A stretch of 64,000 nt of DNA from Trichodelitschia bisporula. Taxonomy: Eukaryota; Ascomycota; Dothideomycetes; Phaeotrichales; Phaeotrichaceae. The first letter of the stretch is position 1. Each line of letters opens with the position of its first letter. Of this stretch, positions 46,155-57,960 are shown one piece after another. The stretch lies in NCBI GenBank assembly GCA_010356995.1, contig ML996708.1, positions 186,001-250,000 of the forward strand, read 5' to 3'. The position numbers and the translations under genes were made by a program. Under the pieces are notes generated by a model, which was given only the letters and a program-made list of their open reading frames with translations, ran no database searches and was not told where the DNA came from.

Positions 46155-47347
46155 ATGTTTCTTCGCGATGCATTCCTCTGGTGCTGGGTTGCTGGAGCAG
46201 CCTCTGCCGCGGCAGTAACGTCTTTGGCCTCACCAGTTACGATATTCTCGCCTCCATCTTCATACAAGATCCCGCGGGTGCTGTACGCCCGCAGTCTGCT
46301 CCTGAAAGAGCCAACCAACGACAACAGAGTAATCTTGGCTACCTGGGAAAACTATTCGCAAGAGCCGCCATGGTTTCCAATCTATCAGTCAACGGATCTG
46401 GGCAGGACGTGGAAGGAGATTTCAAAAGTCCATGATCAGGTAAAAGGGTGGGGTTTGCGCTATCAGCCCTTCCTCTATGAGCTTGAGGAGCCCATCGGAG
46501 ACTTTGAGGCGGGCACCCTCCTTATCTCTGGAAGCGCTATTCCAGCAGACTTGTCCCAAACCTGGATTGAGCTTTACGCAAGCAAGGACAGAGGGTACGT
46601 TTAAGCCAATCCGTCCGTGCATGAGAACTTCCATCATTCTCGGACACTCCAACTACGAAGCTGACAGCCCACAGCCGTACCTGGAAGTTCGTGTCACACA
46701 TTGTCCATGGAGGCCGCGCAATCCCCAACAATGGCGAGACCCCCGTCTGGGAGCCATTCCTGCTGGTACATGACAAGAAGATGGTCGTTTACTATTCCGA
46801 CCAGCGGGACCCGAAGAAACATGGACAGAAGCTCGTACACCAGTCTTCCAAGGACCTGATAAACTGGGAAACCCTTGTGCAGGATGCAGCGGACCCTGAT
46901 AAGGAAGGGCGGCCCGGTATGCCCACAATTGCGGAATTGCCCAACGGGCAGTTCATCATGACGTATGAGAACTGCGGGCCTCTGCACTGTAGAGTGTTCT
47001 ATCGCCTAGCGAACGATCCAACCCGCTTCGATCGCGCCAAGGAAATCACGCTCAAAGCCACGGACGGGACGATTCCAAACGGCTCTCCATATGTTGTATG
47101 GACTCGGGCCGGTGGTCCGCAAGGAACCATTGTGGTGAGCAGCGGGGACCGATCCGAAGTCTTCATCAACCGCAATCTGGGTGCACCTGGTTCCGCCTGG
47201 ATTAAGACCGCAACTCCAGCGTCTAAATCTTACACGCGCAGCTTGATGGTCATGCCGAATGAAAATGATATCTTGATTGTCGGTGGGGGGGTGCTCAACG
47301 GGACTAGGAATTCGGTTACGGCGGTGGCGATTGATGTATCACGGTAA
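46155..47347 (+). CDS. secreted GH93-like exo-arabinanase (sialidase-fold)
   Basis: Two exons, 46155-46594 and 46675-47347, give 370 residues. Signal peptide MFLRDAFLWCWVAGAASAAA. The Asp-box motif TDLGRTWKE and a second RGRTWKFVSHI mark a six-bladed sialidase-like propeller. The phrases GWGLRYQPFLYEL, TPVWEPFLL, YYSDQRDPKKHGQKLVHQSS, LPNGQFIMTYENCG and GSPYVVWTRAGGPQGTIVVSS recall GH93 exo-1,5-alpha-arabinanases (arabinobiose-releasing), acting on plant cell-wall arabinan outside the cell. Family membership is from memory of these motifs; a related BNR hydrolase remains possible. The 80-nt intron has a GTACGT donor and CACAG acceptor, within an Asp-box glycine. Convergent with an FAD oxidoreductase. 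Confidence 0.75.
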
Positions 47348-47529
47348 TTGGGTGCCAAATTGACAAAGCAGTGTTATGCATGTTGCGGTTCCGCTGTATC
47401 TTGGACCTCCTAATTTGCTTGGGTAGAACCTGGAGGATGCGGCCAATACCCGAAGAGGAAAAAGCATCAGTTTGCCTGATCTATGTTGCCCCGTACATAT
47501 TCACATAGTAAGGCGAGCTAGGGATGATA

Positions 47530-47557
47530 TTTTGGGCCAATTTTTTTGGGCCAATTT
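47530..47557. repeat. 14-bp perfect tandem duplication
   Basis: The unit TTTTGGGCCAATTT occurs twice without a spacer, between the GH93-like gene and the convergent oxidoreductase. Each unit contains the palindrome TTGGGCCAA less one base and a CCAAT word. Confidence 0.8.
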
Positions 47558-47601
47558 TGCCATTGAGCAACCTATAGGTGGCCCGACTAGTTCATCCAAG
47601 A

Positions 47602-49321
47602 TCACTCGGGGTACTTGAAGCCACCGGCTCGCTTCGCAAAGAGGCCCTCAGGATCCAGCTGCTTTTGCAACTTCCTGAACGTCGCAACATCCCGATACGA
47701 GCCCATCACATCCTGGTCAGGACCGGCGTCGTTTCCGAACATGGGGTTGTACTCCCCGACCGTGATCCCCTTTGCCTTTGCGCTCGCCTTGACCCCCTGC
47801 AGCTGCTCAGTTAGCACCTGCGTGTACTCCCGCGACATCTCCTGGACAACGTCGTCATCGGCCTTGCGCGAGTAGATTCCCGCAATCTCTATGACGAACC
47901 GTGTGTGGTCCGAGCCTTTGAGGCCCATTGCATTCCCGCCCTTCGTCTCCGTGGCCTTGCCCATAGAGTTTGGGAAGGGCTGGAACGCCAGCGTGCTGCC
48001 GACAAGATACCGCCCCTTGAGGTGCTTGGCCGTGATGTTGGACCAGAGCGCGTCGACCCGGGAGTAGTAGCCGTGGTCATGAGGCAGGTGAGGGAGGGTG
48101 ATGCTCTTCGCGGCGTTAGTGCTTGCTTTCCCAGCACATGGGGCTTACCCGGAATGATGTTCGGCTGGAGAAGAAATTGAACAATCCATCTGTCGCGCCA
48201 ATCTTGAAGGATTAGCGGTGAGAAACTTCTCAATATTCAGTATCGACTTACTACGTCCGCATAGCTCTGCGTCTTGCCCACATCCATCGTCGCCTTAAGG
48301 TTCTCAAACTTCCCAAACGCTCCCTTCGGCGGCGTCGGCCCATCATAAAATTGCATCAGCGACGCCGAACCCAGCCCAGACGTGAAGATGATCGCCGCCT
48401 TGGGGTCCTTGTGGTTGTTCTCCACAAAATCCGCCAGAGCCTCGAAGACAGCCTCGCGGTCCTTGGCGGCGTACGCCTTGGTCCCCGACCACACAGGCCC
48501 GATCGGGTACGCCTGCAACGTGAATTTGGTGCAGATACCTGCGAGGTTAGCGGTACTCTCAGTGACGTGTGAGACAAACCGAACTGGTCGCCCCCGCCGC
48601 GCAGAGCGCGTGCGAGATCAGGGTAGCGCTTCGCGTTGACGGTGATGATGGAGCCGTTGGCGGCGACGAGTTCCCACTCGAGGATGCTCTGAGGCGGTTA
48701 ACGGGTGGATATTTGAGGCGACTGAACATACATCTGCGGCGAGTCCGTGTTGCGCACTCAGGAACGAGTTGCCGCCCTGCATCAGGTAGCCCCCGATGCC
48801 CACGACACCTTGACATGTCAGCGAGGCTGAGCAGCAAGGCTGCACATACCGAGTCGGCCCGAGACCACAGTGACGTTCTTCTTCGCCAGCGGGCCGATGA
48901 CACTCGACCAGTGCCCGCCGGGCTTGACATAGGCCACATTCTTCTGCGCATCATACTCCGTGCCATTGATATGCCTCAGCGCAACAAGCACCCCATCCTT
49001 GACGCTCGATTGCCCAGGATTGGGATCATGACCGCCGCTCTTGATCGCAAACCGCACGCCAGGGCGCACATTCAGGATCTTGACTATCTTGCTTACGTCT
49101 TCGGCCGACGTCGGCAGCGTGATACACGCCGGCCCGAGCTCGGCGAGCCCGATGTTGTAGTAATCCCGGTTCTCCTTAGTATATGCTGCTTCCCCCGGCA
49201 GCCATAGCCGCCCCGGGAGCGCGTTCTTGATGTCTGCGCATGTGGCCTGCGTCTCGGCGGTGGGGAGGGCGGTTGCGGCTGCGGCAAGCAGCGCGAGGGT
49301 CCAGATGCTGGAAGGAGCCAT
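47602..49321 (-). CDS. secreted FAD-linked oxidoreductase (berberine-bridge type)
   Basis: Six exons (49321-48850, 48808-48732, 48688-48580, 48538-48252, 48202-48149, 48105-47602) give 500 residues, the normal size. Signal peptide MAPSSIWTLALLAAAATALP. FAD domain: VRFAIKSGGHDPNPGQSSV with His98 as the probable covalent attachment site, then VVGIGGYLMQGGNSFLSAQHGLAADSILEWELVAANG and LARALRGGGDQFGICTKFTL. The BBE end is FRKLQKQLDPEGLFAKRAGG. Introns are 41, 43, 41, 49 and 43 nt, at the low end for fungi; one donor is GTTTGT. Such enzymes oxidise sugars, alcohols or secondary metabolites; nothing points to the substrate. It is a distant relative of the oxidoreductase at 31-33 kb, not a recent duplicate (different exon pattern and sequence). 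Confidence 0.9.
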
Positions 49322-49973
49322 GGCGATTCGGCGTGCGGGTTGGGCTCAGGCTGGCGCGGTGCACGCCGACGTCGTTATAAGCTCTGGTCTCGAGGTGAAG
49401 AAATGTCCCCGGATGCATTTTCACTATACGATACTGGTTGCGGTAATTTAGGTGAGGGACGCTGGGGCGATGGGCTAACGGGCACATGGCGTTATTGTAT
49501 ATCAGGGCTGCACTATATCAACACTTCAGCATCTCGTCCACGCGAGCGCTGCGATTCAAAGTTCGAGATCGTGGGCTCGGACAACGGAGATAGTCAACCA
49601 AGTGCCGCTACAGGTAATACGGGACATGGAACTGCGGACCCTAGACGGCATCAATGATGCTTTAAGGTTCAGAAGCTACAACCGACACATTCGCGCTGGC
49701 ACGTGGCCCATGTTCCGGGGAACGGCATGATCCCAATGCAAATTTCAAACCCTTTGGAAGTAATGACATGGCTTCTCCGCAGGACGCTTTCAGCTCAGTT
49801 GCATTTGAGTCGAAATGAGACGGACATGGATACGGCGGGCCGTGGAAACGGAAATGGTGAGGGCCGTTCTCAGCGTGTGCGAGGCTATCACCATGCCGGA
49901 CCATTGAAACAAGTTAAAGTCAATCATTCAAACCGTCTATTCATCCAATCGTGTACACGTCCCCCATTTACAG
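49322..49973. other. intergenic, nothing recognised
   Basis: 652 bp upstream of the FAD oxidoreductase and downstream of the phosphatase gene. No motif found. Confidence 0.4.
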
Positions 49974-52567
49974 TCATGCCGACTTAGGTGTCTGCGCCGC
50001 CAACCACTCCAGTACGCTCTCGTAACAGAGCACAAACTGCCGCAAGCTCTGCACCATGCTCACTCGCTGCAGCCGCAGATCCTCCACAGTCTTCTGAATC
50101 AAATCCACATCGTCCCGCATGATCCAATCCTCGCCCTCCTTTCCGTCTACCCCTTGTCCGCGGCTAGCGCCTCCAGCCATATCATACCGCCCCTGCGGTT
50201 GCGTACTCCGCTGTGCACGCTCCCGCCGCTGGTGGCGGAGCATTTCTATGACCGAGTCCACCGTGCAAAATGTCCCCGTCCGCCCGCACCCTGCGCTGCA
50301 ATGCACGACAATAGGGCGCGGCGGATCATCCGCACGGGGCAGCTCGGACGCGCTCCTAACGCTGCGCCCATACGACGCCCGCACAACTGCATCAACCTGT
50401 TCCACGAGACCCAAGAGATGTGCCGGGTGCGCCGGGGCTCCAAAATCGGGCCAATTGGAGTACTGTAATTGCGTAATTTCGCGAATACGCTCAAAGGGTT
50501 CTCCAGAGTGTTCGAGGGTAAACCGCCGGACTGTCACGTAGGCTTGCTGCTCTGATGGGGATTGAGCGTCCGCGGCGGACGTCATCGACACGTCGGAAAT
50601 GGACCGACCTCCATCTGTAAGCGGATTGGTGCCAGAGCGGGGGCGGATGCCGGACGCAGTGGGCCCGGGACGCTCGCGGCGGCGCAGAATTTTGGATGGT
50701 TCGATAGAGACGCGATGCTCGGACAAGAATGTAAGCGTCAGCGGGCCGTAGTGCTTAGCATCCCAATAGTTGTGCGCCTTGAGTTGGCCGCCTTCCGTCT
50801 CGGCAGTGAGCATTACGACTACGCGTACGTCTTGCTGCCAAACGACGTTCCAAAAGTCCTGCAGCGGTTAGCAGTGAAAGTAAACAAGACGTGTGGACTT
50901 ACATTGAAGGTTGCCGGAATGGGTCCCTGTGTCGCAATGTAGCGCCTGGTCGACCACGCAGCCTTGATGTGATTGGCATTGACATAGTCACAGCCATCAT
51001 CACGGACGCCTTCGAGCTTGACGCGAGAATGCTCATAGGGCCAAATATTGTTATACCGATTTTTAGCGCCCTTTTCGAAGCCGGCAATGGAGATGGGATT
51101 AATGACTTCAGCGCCGGGGGTTCCGTACACGACTCGTCCAGACAGCGCATCTTGCATGCGCTTCTGCTCCGACTTCTCGATGCGCAGAAACTTCTCTGAA
51201 ATCGTCTTGCCGTTGTCCTTTGGGTCTGCTGCCGCGCGCAGCCACTGTGGAAGATCATCCTCTTGCTGTTGCCCGAGGGAGGCCGGTCGCTTCACCGGCA
51301 GCTGGCCCACGCCGCCTATGAGATCCATGTTCTGCCTAATGTTCCCGAAGAATGGGTTCGCCGCGCTCTTGCTCACGGGCATCGGGCAACCGCCGATGAC
51401 TGGAGGTAGCGAGGGCGCACCCAGTCCTAGCGACAGGCCATGCGCGCTGGGAGTCGTACCGACATCCTCGTCATGAGCGACAAGGTGAGGGAAGCGCTTG
51501 GAAAACTCTGCGAATCCGCCACGGATGATATACGAACCGCCTGTCCAACCCTCGTTGATAAACTTCTTGAGCATGTTTGCACACGGCGCAGCGTCCTTGA
51601 GCTGCTGCGCGAAGCCATCGTACACCACAATGTGCTTACAGCTCTTCCAGCGTTCAAATTTCCGCCGCTGCTCGTCGGATTTGAAGGTCTCGGCCAATTT
51701 CTGGGGATCGTACGATGGCCGCTTGAGTAAAGTAGTAGGAATACAGAGATTGAGAGCGCCCGTTATGCGTGAGCGTGAGTATTGCGTCGACACACGCAAG
51801 TCAAGCAGCAGAATCTCTTCGTGTGCTGCCTCAAGCAAGTTGACGACGTACTGCGGTGTCACGAGCTGGGCACTGCTGCGCTCTTCCGCCTCGCCACGTG
51901 CGGGGAGGGTCTCGGCACGTGGGTAGCCGCTCTGCATGGGCGACTGCGGCGTAGCAGGTGCGGGTGGAAGCGAGTAGCGCGCATCGCGACCGTTTGTCAG
52001 ATATCGTGGAGCATGTAGTGAGTCCTTGTCTGTGAAACCAGCGGGGGAGGCTCGTCGCGGCTTGTCCGTAACCGAGACCGAAGGCGAGGACAGCATGCGC
52101 TTCGGCGACCGCTGCTTGGGCTCTGAGAGGTAGTTTTCCGCCAGCGGCGCATTGACGCGGGGGGAAGGTGGCCGCATGTGTCTGGAGATAGTGGGGGATT
52201 GCGATTGCGACGCGCCATTTACGGGCTGCGGACTTCCCAACATGCCTGCACCGAAGCCTGCCAGCATGGCAGCGCCAAAGCCATGCTTCTCCGACTGCCT
52301 TCTGAACGCCTCGAACTCGGGATTTTGGTCGAGGGGAATGACGCGTGGGGAGGGGGCGGCGGTCGAGCGCACCATGGAGGTTGGAGGGCTCCAGTTTGTG
52401 CGCGCGTGTATTCCAGCACCAGGTGTAAGGGCCTCTGCTGTAGAGTCGATCTTGAGGCCGAAGTAGTTTGGGCTCGGAGAGCGCGCGTCGCTGTGGAGAC
52501 TTGGAGAGAAGTGGCTTTCGCATAGCGGTGACGCAGCGGCGCTCGAGGTCATGACGGGGAGGGGCAA
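49974..52567 (-). CDS. protein tyrosine phosphatase with N-terminal rhodanese domain
   Basis: Two exons, 52567-50903 and 50858-49974, give 849 residues. Residues 1-230 are disordered and Ser/Pro-rich with many SP/TP sites. A rhodanese/Cdc25-like domain follows (LLEAAHEEILLLDLRVSTQYSRSRITGALNL; CKHIVVYDGF; WTGGSYIIRGGFAEF) whose catalytic loop CANMLKK... lacks a normal active site, so it is probably a docking (MAPK-binding) domain. The PTP domain contains NRYNNIWPYEHSRVKL, the WPD loop NWPDFGAP (690-697) and the signature HCSAGCGRTG (741-750) with Cys742 and Arg748. This is the layout of fungal MAPK phosphatases Pyp1/Pyp2 and Ptp2/Ptp3. The 44-nt intron has GTAAGT donor and GCAG acceptor. An ATG at 52552 is an alternative start. 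Confidence 0.9.
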
Positions 52568-54573
52568 CCTGGGAGTTGGCTGCAGAGTGCGGAGAGCACG
52601 AGAGAGTGAGTTGGAAAGGGTAAGGTGAAGATGCGCTGTTAGGATATGTGCATACTAGGTGTTGGTGGGTGTGAAGAAAGAGTTGGGAGAGTGTTGGTTA
52701 AGGTAGTTTTGGTGAAGTTGGAAGAGGAAGGAGTAGTTGTAGGGGACAGAAAGGTGGCGAGGGTAAGTGATCAACTCGGTTTGAGGGGGCGAAATTAGTA
52801 TTATGCGAGTACAAATGCCGGGTCTATCTATGGAGTTTGCACTCGGTACAGGCTGCAAGATGGCGTAAGGGATAGGGGGAGTAACGGTGAAGGATCCGGG
52901 AGGCGGGGTCTTTGAGGGAGGGTAGGGGAGGGGAGGTACGTAGGTGGTTGATGGATGGGAGAGGACTAGGTAAATAATAGGGGAGAGGGTTGGCGATCGG
53001 TGAGGAGTGAAAGGGGAGAAGGTGGGGGACTATCGAGAAGATATGGGGCTTTTGCGGCTCTGTGTCCTTTTTTACAAGAGACGAAAGGGTTTTAGGGAAA
53101 GATAGGACGAATGGACTTGGGGGAGGGGGGGATATGGGAAACACCTTTAGCTGACTACTGGAAGGGGAGCTGGGGTGGAGGCGACTGGGTGGACGGGAAG
53201 ATGAGAAGGGAGGGGGGGGGGTATGACGTCGAAGGGGTGGGGAGGTGAGAATGAATGCGGGAACGTGGGCCACGTTGTACAAGCCGGGCGTCACTCCGAA
53301 AAGCTGAGAAGAGCAGGACGGTGAAGAGATAGAAGGTCTAGATCTTTTGCAACACATGTCTTTTGGGGAAGCTGCTTTGGTATTTTTGGGAAGGCTGATT
53401 CCGCAGTTGCGAGAGGGAAGAGCGCAAAACAAGGAGGGTCACCTAACGGGCATAATACTGGCGCTAAAAGGTGCCAACTTCATCAACTGCACAGCGTGGG
53501 AGTGTACGTGTCTGCCCCTCGACGGGGTCTTGCGGCGACGCGAATAATTGCAATGGGTGGTGCATTCGGTTAGAGTGTGACGCCAACTATCGCATACAAG
53601 CCAATGATGCGTGAGATGACACCAGAGCTCGTCCCAAAGAGGTATTCGGGGAGCGGATCGATGCCGTTAAAGGACCACGAGCCTGGGGGTGGAAATCTCG
53701 TGTGCATCCCCTTGTAGCGGTTTGGCGGGGAAGGCTAGTCATAACTTTTCCCATTCCCCTACCGTACCGTATTCCCCCAGTCCCAGCGTGCTGGACGCAG
53801 GGCAAGAAGTCAGGCCATGCCGTCTCTTGCAAGGCCCGCAGGTGACGACATGCCGCTATGCCGATCTTTCGGGTCTAGACCCCGCCGATCTTAAGGCTTT
53901 TCGGGTCGCGAGAGGTCATTGGTTACGGCGTCATGTTCCGGTACCCCGGCAAGGGGAGCAAGCTGTGGAGTAGGAAGTGGAGTTCGTGAAGTCATTGGCC
54001 ACATGGCCGGACTTACCAGTTGCTGGCTACGGCTGAGAAAAAGCTGAGGATGAAAAAGTCGAAAGTCGTACGAAGTAAGTTGTTACTGTACCTTACTGTC
54101 GTTTTCAGTTGTCCCTGTGCCCGTATATTGAATCTGGAATGTGCACTTGACTGCTGTGTAACCACCTACGGTGTTATTCCTGTTCTTTGACTTTGCTCTC
54201 TGCATCCCTTGGTCCATTCAGCTAAATGTCGTCATTTGTTCATTCTCCCATTTCCACTCAGCTGCAAATAACCTTAATGGCAAACACGCCTACGGCACGA
54301 TACTGTGGTAGCGAAGGAAGCTAGCGAAAGACCCAAGTCATCGTCATGGAGGTTGATCAATCTCAAATACCCCCACCCCCCACATGGTTCGTATGTGGCT
54401 GTTCTTGCCTTAGGCTTTTATGTCTCTGGTGCCTGGCGCCAACCGAGTAGCGCCACTTCCTAAACGACAGCCACAGCTTGACGCGCTGGCACGCCGTGCA
54501 CGCGTTCCTTTCAATTAGCCCCACCAGATCTCACCCCCACACCGATACTAACCCCCCAACCCTAAAATCCACG
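52568..54573. other. 2-kb promoter/leader region with a long polypurine tract
   Basis: Roughly 52600-53250 is almost continuous purine (G-rich) on the + strand, so C/T-rich on the coding strand of the phosphatase gene, whose leader this probably is. A 202-codon Pro/Ser-rich frame on the minus strand is a by-product of that bias. 53250-54573 holds nothing recognised. Confidence 0.5.
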
Positions 54574-55645
54574 ATGTCGCTCACACCTGGGCGTGACAGC
54601 TATAACAACTCTCATAGTGCCTTCCTTCAAGCCATTCAGACCAGGCAAACCTTCACCTTTGAGGAAGCTAAGCCAATCCTCGCCGCCATTTTAACTGCCT
54701 ACGGTACCTCGCGCCCGCCTGGTGTATGGCCCGTCATTCGTCACTAGCTAACTTTCGCCAGAAGGACGCCCTGTGCTGGCCAACGACATCCTATTTGAAG
54801 ATTTCACAAACTACATCCACACCATCAATGCTGCCCTCAGCTCCTTTGATTATGAGATTCGCTCAGCATATCCGCAGTCTGCCTCCGTGCGGTCCAGAGA
54901 CACAGCGGTGTACGCTTTCGTCAACGCAACATCCGACCCGCAGACCCAGCTAGCCACCTGCCGCTCTGCCGACGAGATCGCCTATGTAAGGCGCGTCATC
55001 GACGCTATGTTCGACGCGAACAACACTCCGGCCCGCGAGATCATGGCCGTCAAGGGCATGGAGGCGATTCACCTGGCAAAGGTGAATCGTGGCCGGGATA
55101 GCACCGCAATGGCTGGCACTCAGGCCAATGCTGGCTATCTCACCATAGACAAGGCAGAGAAGACGCTCGCTAGTCTTGTCGAGGAGGGTTGGTTTGAGAA
55201 GAGCAAAGCAGGTTACTACAGCCTCAGCGCACGCGCGCTCATGGAGCTCCGGTCCTGGCTGGTGGACACGTACAACAATCCGGACGAAGAGGAGGGTGCC
55301 TGGCAGCCTATTAAGACATGTGAAGTCTGCCGCGAAATCATCACGGTGGTGCGTGTCTGCCACAGCAGCTCCACCTCCCATCGCTAACAGCGTCAGGGTC
55401 AACGATGCGCAAATAACAACTGCCCCTGCAGGCTGCACGACTTTTGCGCTCAGAATATCCTCCGCGCCAAGAACAAGTGTCCGCGCTGCAAGACGGACTG
55501 GGATGAGGAGCGATTTGTGGGGGAACGAGTCATAAAGGGGGTTCAGTCCCGGCCGTCCACTTCTAGTCGGAGAGCCGTGCAGGAGTCCGAGGATGACGAA
55601 GAAGAAGATGGGACGGAAGAGGAGGAAGAGGAGGAAGAGGAGTGA
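54574..55645 (+). CDS. nse1: Nse1, RING-like subunit of the SMC5/6 complex
   Basis: Three exons (54574-54703, 54762-55348, 55397-55645) give 321 residues. The first part has the winged-helix region (FLQAIQTRQTFTFEEAKPILAAIL, YIHTINAALSSFDYEIRSA, EGWFEKSKAGYYSLSARALMEL). The C-terminal variant RING begins CEVCREIIT and has paired Cys/His sites: CEVC, GQRCANNNC, RLHDFC and CPRC, followed by TDW. Nse1 with Nse3 and Nse4 forms the DNA-binding, E3-like module of SMC5/6, used in recombinational repair. The end is an acidic Glu-rich tail of about 25 residues. The second donor is ambiguous by 3 nt (GTGGTG or GTGCGT); I use GTGCGT, giving IITVGQRC; the other would drop one Val. Confidence 0.9.
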
Positions 55646-55912
55646 TTTCTTCGGCGTCTGCGGCGATTATGGATGGCGTACGGACTTTGTGACCGGCGGA
55701 TTCAGTCTAGCCGGTGCGCTACCCTATCCGCGCCCGAGCTGGCCAGCACGCGCTCCGCTTATTAATAGAACTGTCCGACGGCGCCATTCAAACCCCGTGT
55801 TATCATGTAGGTGCTTCTGCGACCAGCTGACTATCAATACAATATAACCCTTACCCCTCTGCCATATGCCATATGCCGACTTCCTCATCGTCGGCCATTT
55901 TCCACTGTTACC

Positions 55913-56422
55913 ATGTCTTCGTCTGGGATTCCCATTCTTATCTACGGACGCTCGGCCCAGGTTGCGACGGGCGTCCAGTTAGGCCTCGAACCCGAATATG
56001 ACAGCAAGTAGCTGCAAATCTTCTGTGCGCACGCGCTCACCTTGTTAGCCGTGCACATCTGCATAGACCCGGAGAAAGCTCGCTCCGAAATCCCCAACGC
56101 CGTCGCGGGGAACTTGGAAGACCTCCCGGAAACAAGGCTAGGTACCAACTGCATCCGTCCTGTAACCGAGCGGAAGGCGCCTCGCGCCATCCTTTGCGGC
56201 GCCGGGATCTCCCCTGAGGAGTTTGACCGGCTCAAGGCTGCCGTCAAGGAGGACGTCGTTTGGATCAAGGTGAGTGGTCCTACTGTTGATGCAACCATTG
56301 CTAATTGGTACGTTAAGGCAACGAGAGGGGGACTCGGGGTGTCGCCGACGGCTGTTGGTCCCCCGGATCCCAGTGTCATCGCGAATTGGATGAGAAGGCG
56401 CCTGCAAGAGATGGGGCTTTGA
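55913..56422 (+). CDS. small Rossmann-like conserved fungal protein
   Basis: Three exons (55913-56003, 56049-56269, 56318-56422) give 138 residues. The start GIPILIYGRSAQVATGVQLGLEPEYDTVHICID has a beta-alpha-beta nucleotide-fold look (ILIYGRS loop). RAILCGAGISPEEFDRL and ANWMRRRLQEMGL fit an uncharacterised fungal family of similar size. Intron 1 (56004-56048, 45 nt) must use a GC donor (A|GCAAGTAG), since the only nearby GT shifts the frame; intron 2 (48 nt, GTGAGT...TTAAG) is stop-free and in frame. Tandem with nse1, 267 bp apart. Family known only as hypothetical; no function assigned. Confidence 0.62.
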
Positions 56423-57429
56423 TATTTTGCGACTTTCATCGGGCCGTAGCGCCATGCAAAAGGGAAGGGCTTTGAGCCGGCCCGAATATTGGAAAGTTGT
56501 CTCGCAAAATGTAACTGTGCTCCAGATTAACCATAACTCTGTGTATGACATGAGTCCAGGAGCCAGTACAAGTATGCCCCTAAATCTTGAGATACACATC
56601 TTACGGTGTTATCCGGCCGAATGAGTTGTGGTGCGTCCGCGCCTAAAATGGCGTCGGGCGGCTGCCTTCCGGAGTGAGCATTCGCGCCCTCTGGTGCTAT
56701 ATCACACGATCTGCACTACAATGTGGAGAGCTGACCAACTGCAATTCAATTGGCCGGATATGATAGTAAATACACAGTCGCCCAGCCCAGCCAACTAGGA
56801 GATGGAAATTCTCAGAGATGGACGCCGGTCGAATTAGCTCCGTGGCACCCGGGCCTCACAAACTTTGTAGTCAAATAGCCAAATAGCTGGCGATACATTG
56901 CGCTGAATATAATGTGGAACGGCTCGTCTCCTTGAAGCCTGATTGACCTTTCTCGTCTTGAACTTCTGGAACTAGGATTCTGATGGGGGAAGGAAGGTAG
57001 TGCAAGTAAAGTGTACATCTCAGGTTTAGAGCGCGCATGTGCAAAGGTCCCCAATGATTCCATACTGCTTAGCTCAAGGGGCTTTATATCCAGCGATCGA
57101 ATCCGCGGATTACAATTCGTCAATGGACCGGAGCCGTATGCCGTAAAAGAATGGTCAGTGTTTTCGTTCAGCTCAAAAATAAATAGAGAACTCAATGTGG
57201 ACGTTCTAAGCACTAGGAAGGTTCCTAGGAAGCGGGCAGTCCCCAACGGCGCCGTAACGTTTAGAATCTCACTTCACAGCCGAGAACAGTATTTCTGGAG
57301 CTTATTGCCCAGCGTAATCGGCTAGGAAAGGTCCAAGAGCACTACTAGACATACATCTTAAATATCATAGGTAGACGCGTTACATGCGACGCCGTTTAAA
57401 ATAATTACACATAAACCAGCTGCGCGACT
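56423..57429. other. transition to repeat-rich DNA; no supported gene
   Basis: About 1 kb of moderate A+T-rich sequence. The longest frame (57246-56812, minus, 144 codons) is not recognisable. Probably the edge of the transposon island. Confidence 0.4.
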
Positions 57430-57960
57430 ATCCCCTGAACTGCGGGCGTCCTTGATGGCGTTCTCAGGGTACTGATAAGTCTACAGCCCATGAAGGTTAC
57501 ATCTACAGTCCTCCAAAATCTAGTCCTAAAAGGGTAAAGTCTGCTGGTAGCCCGACGTTTACGCAATACACTACTAAAACCGCCGGGAATTATGCTTGCT
57601 TACCGTATATAACGCCAAGACCCCCTCAGAAACTTTCCGCGAACTTCAAGTCGCAATGTGCTCATACCGCAACATAATACAACGTTGCCTTTGAGCTCGT
57701 TTTAATCGCCTTAACGCGACGAGTATTTTGGTGCGTCTTTCGTCGCAATAGCGTTGCTATAAAGGAGGTTAACGTGAGTTAAAATTTGCTGCTCTTTGGT
57801 GGGGTCTTAGTGCCGGGACGCTGAAGCCCTTATTAGCCACATTAAGCCACAAAATATTCACATCGCGATAACTGCTCAACCAACAATGTTATAGCGATGA
57901 GATGAGTGTCAAAATGCTCGGGTCGTCAAGGCAATTAAAATAAGCATAGGTTTGCTTCTA

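Noticed and set aside
31197-49321. The two FAD-linked oxidoreductases as parts of one biosynthetic cluster
   Set aside because: They are 14 kb apart, separated by housekeeping genes (rpt5, bpl1, rad26), and no backbone enzyme (PKS, NRPS, terpene synthase) is present.
52824-53432. 202-codon Pro/Ser-rich minus-strand frame as a protein
   Set aside because: It is the direct result of the C/T-rich tract, which rarely contains stop codons.
56812-57246. 144-codon minus-strand frame next to the transposon island
   Set aside because: No recognisable domain; an overlapping + strand frame is equally long in part.
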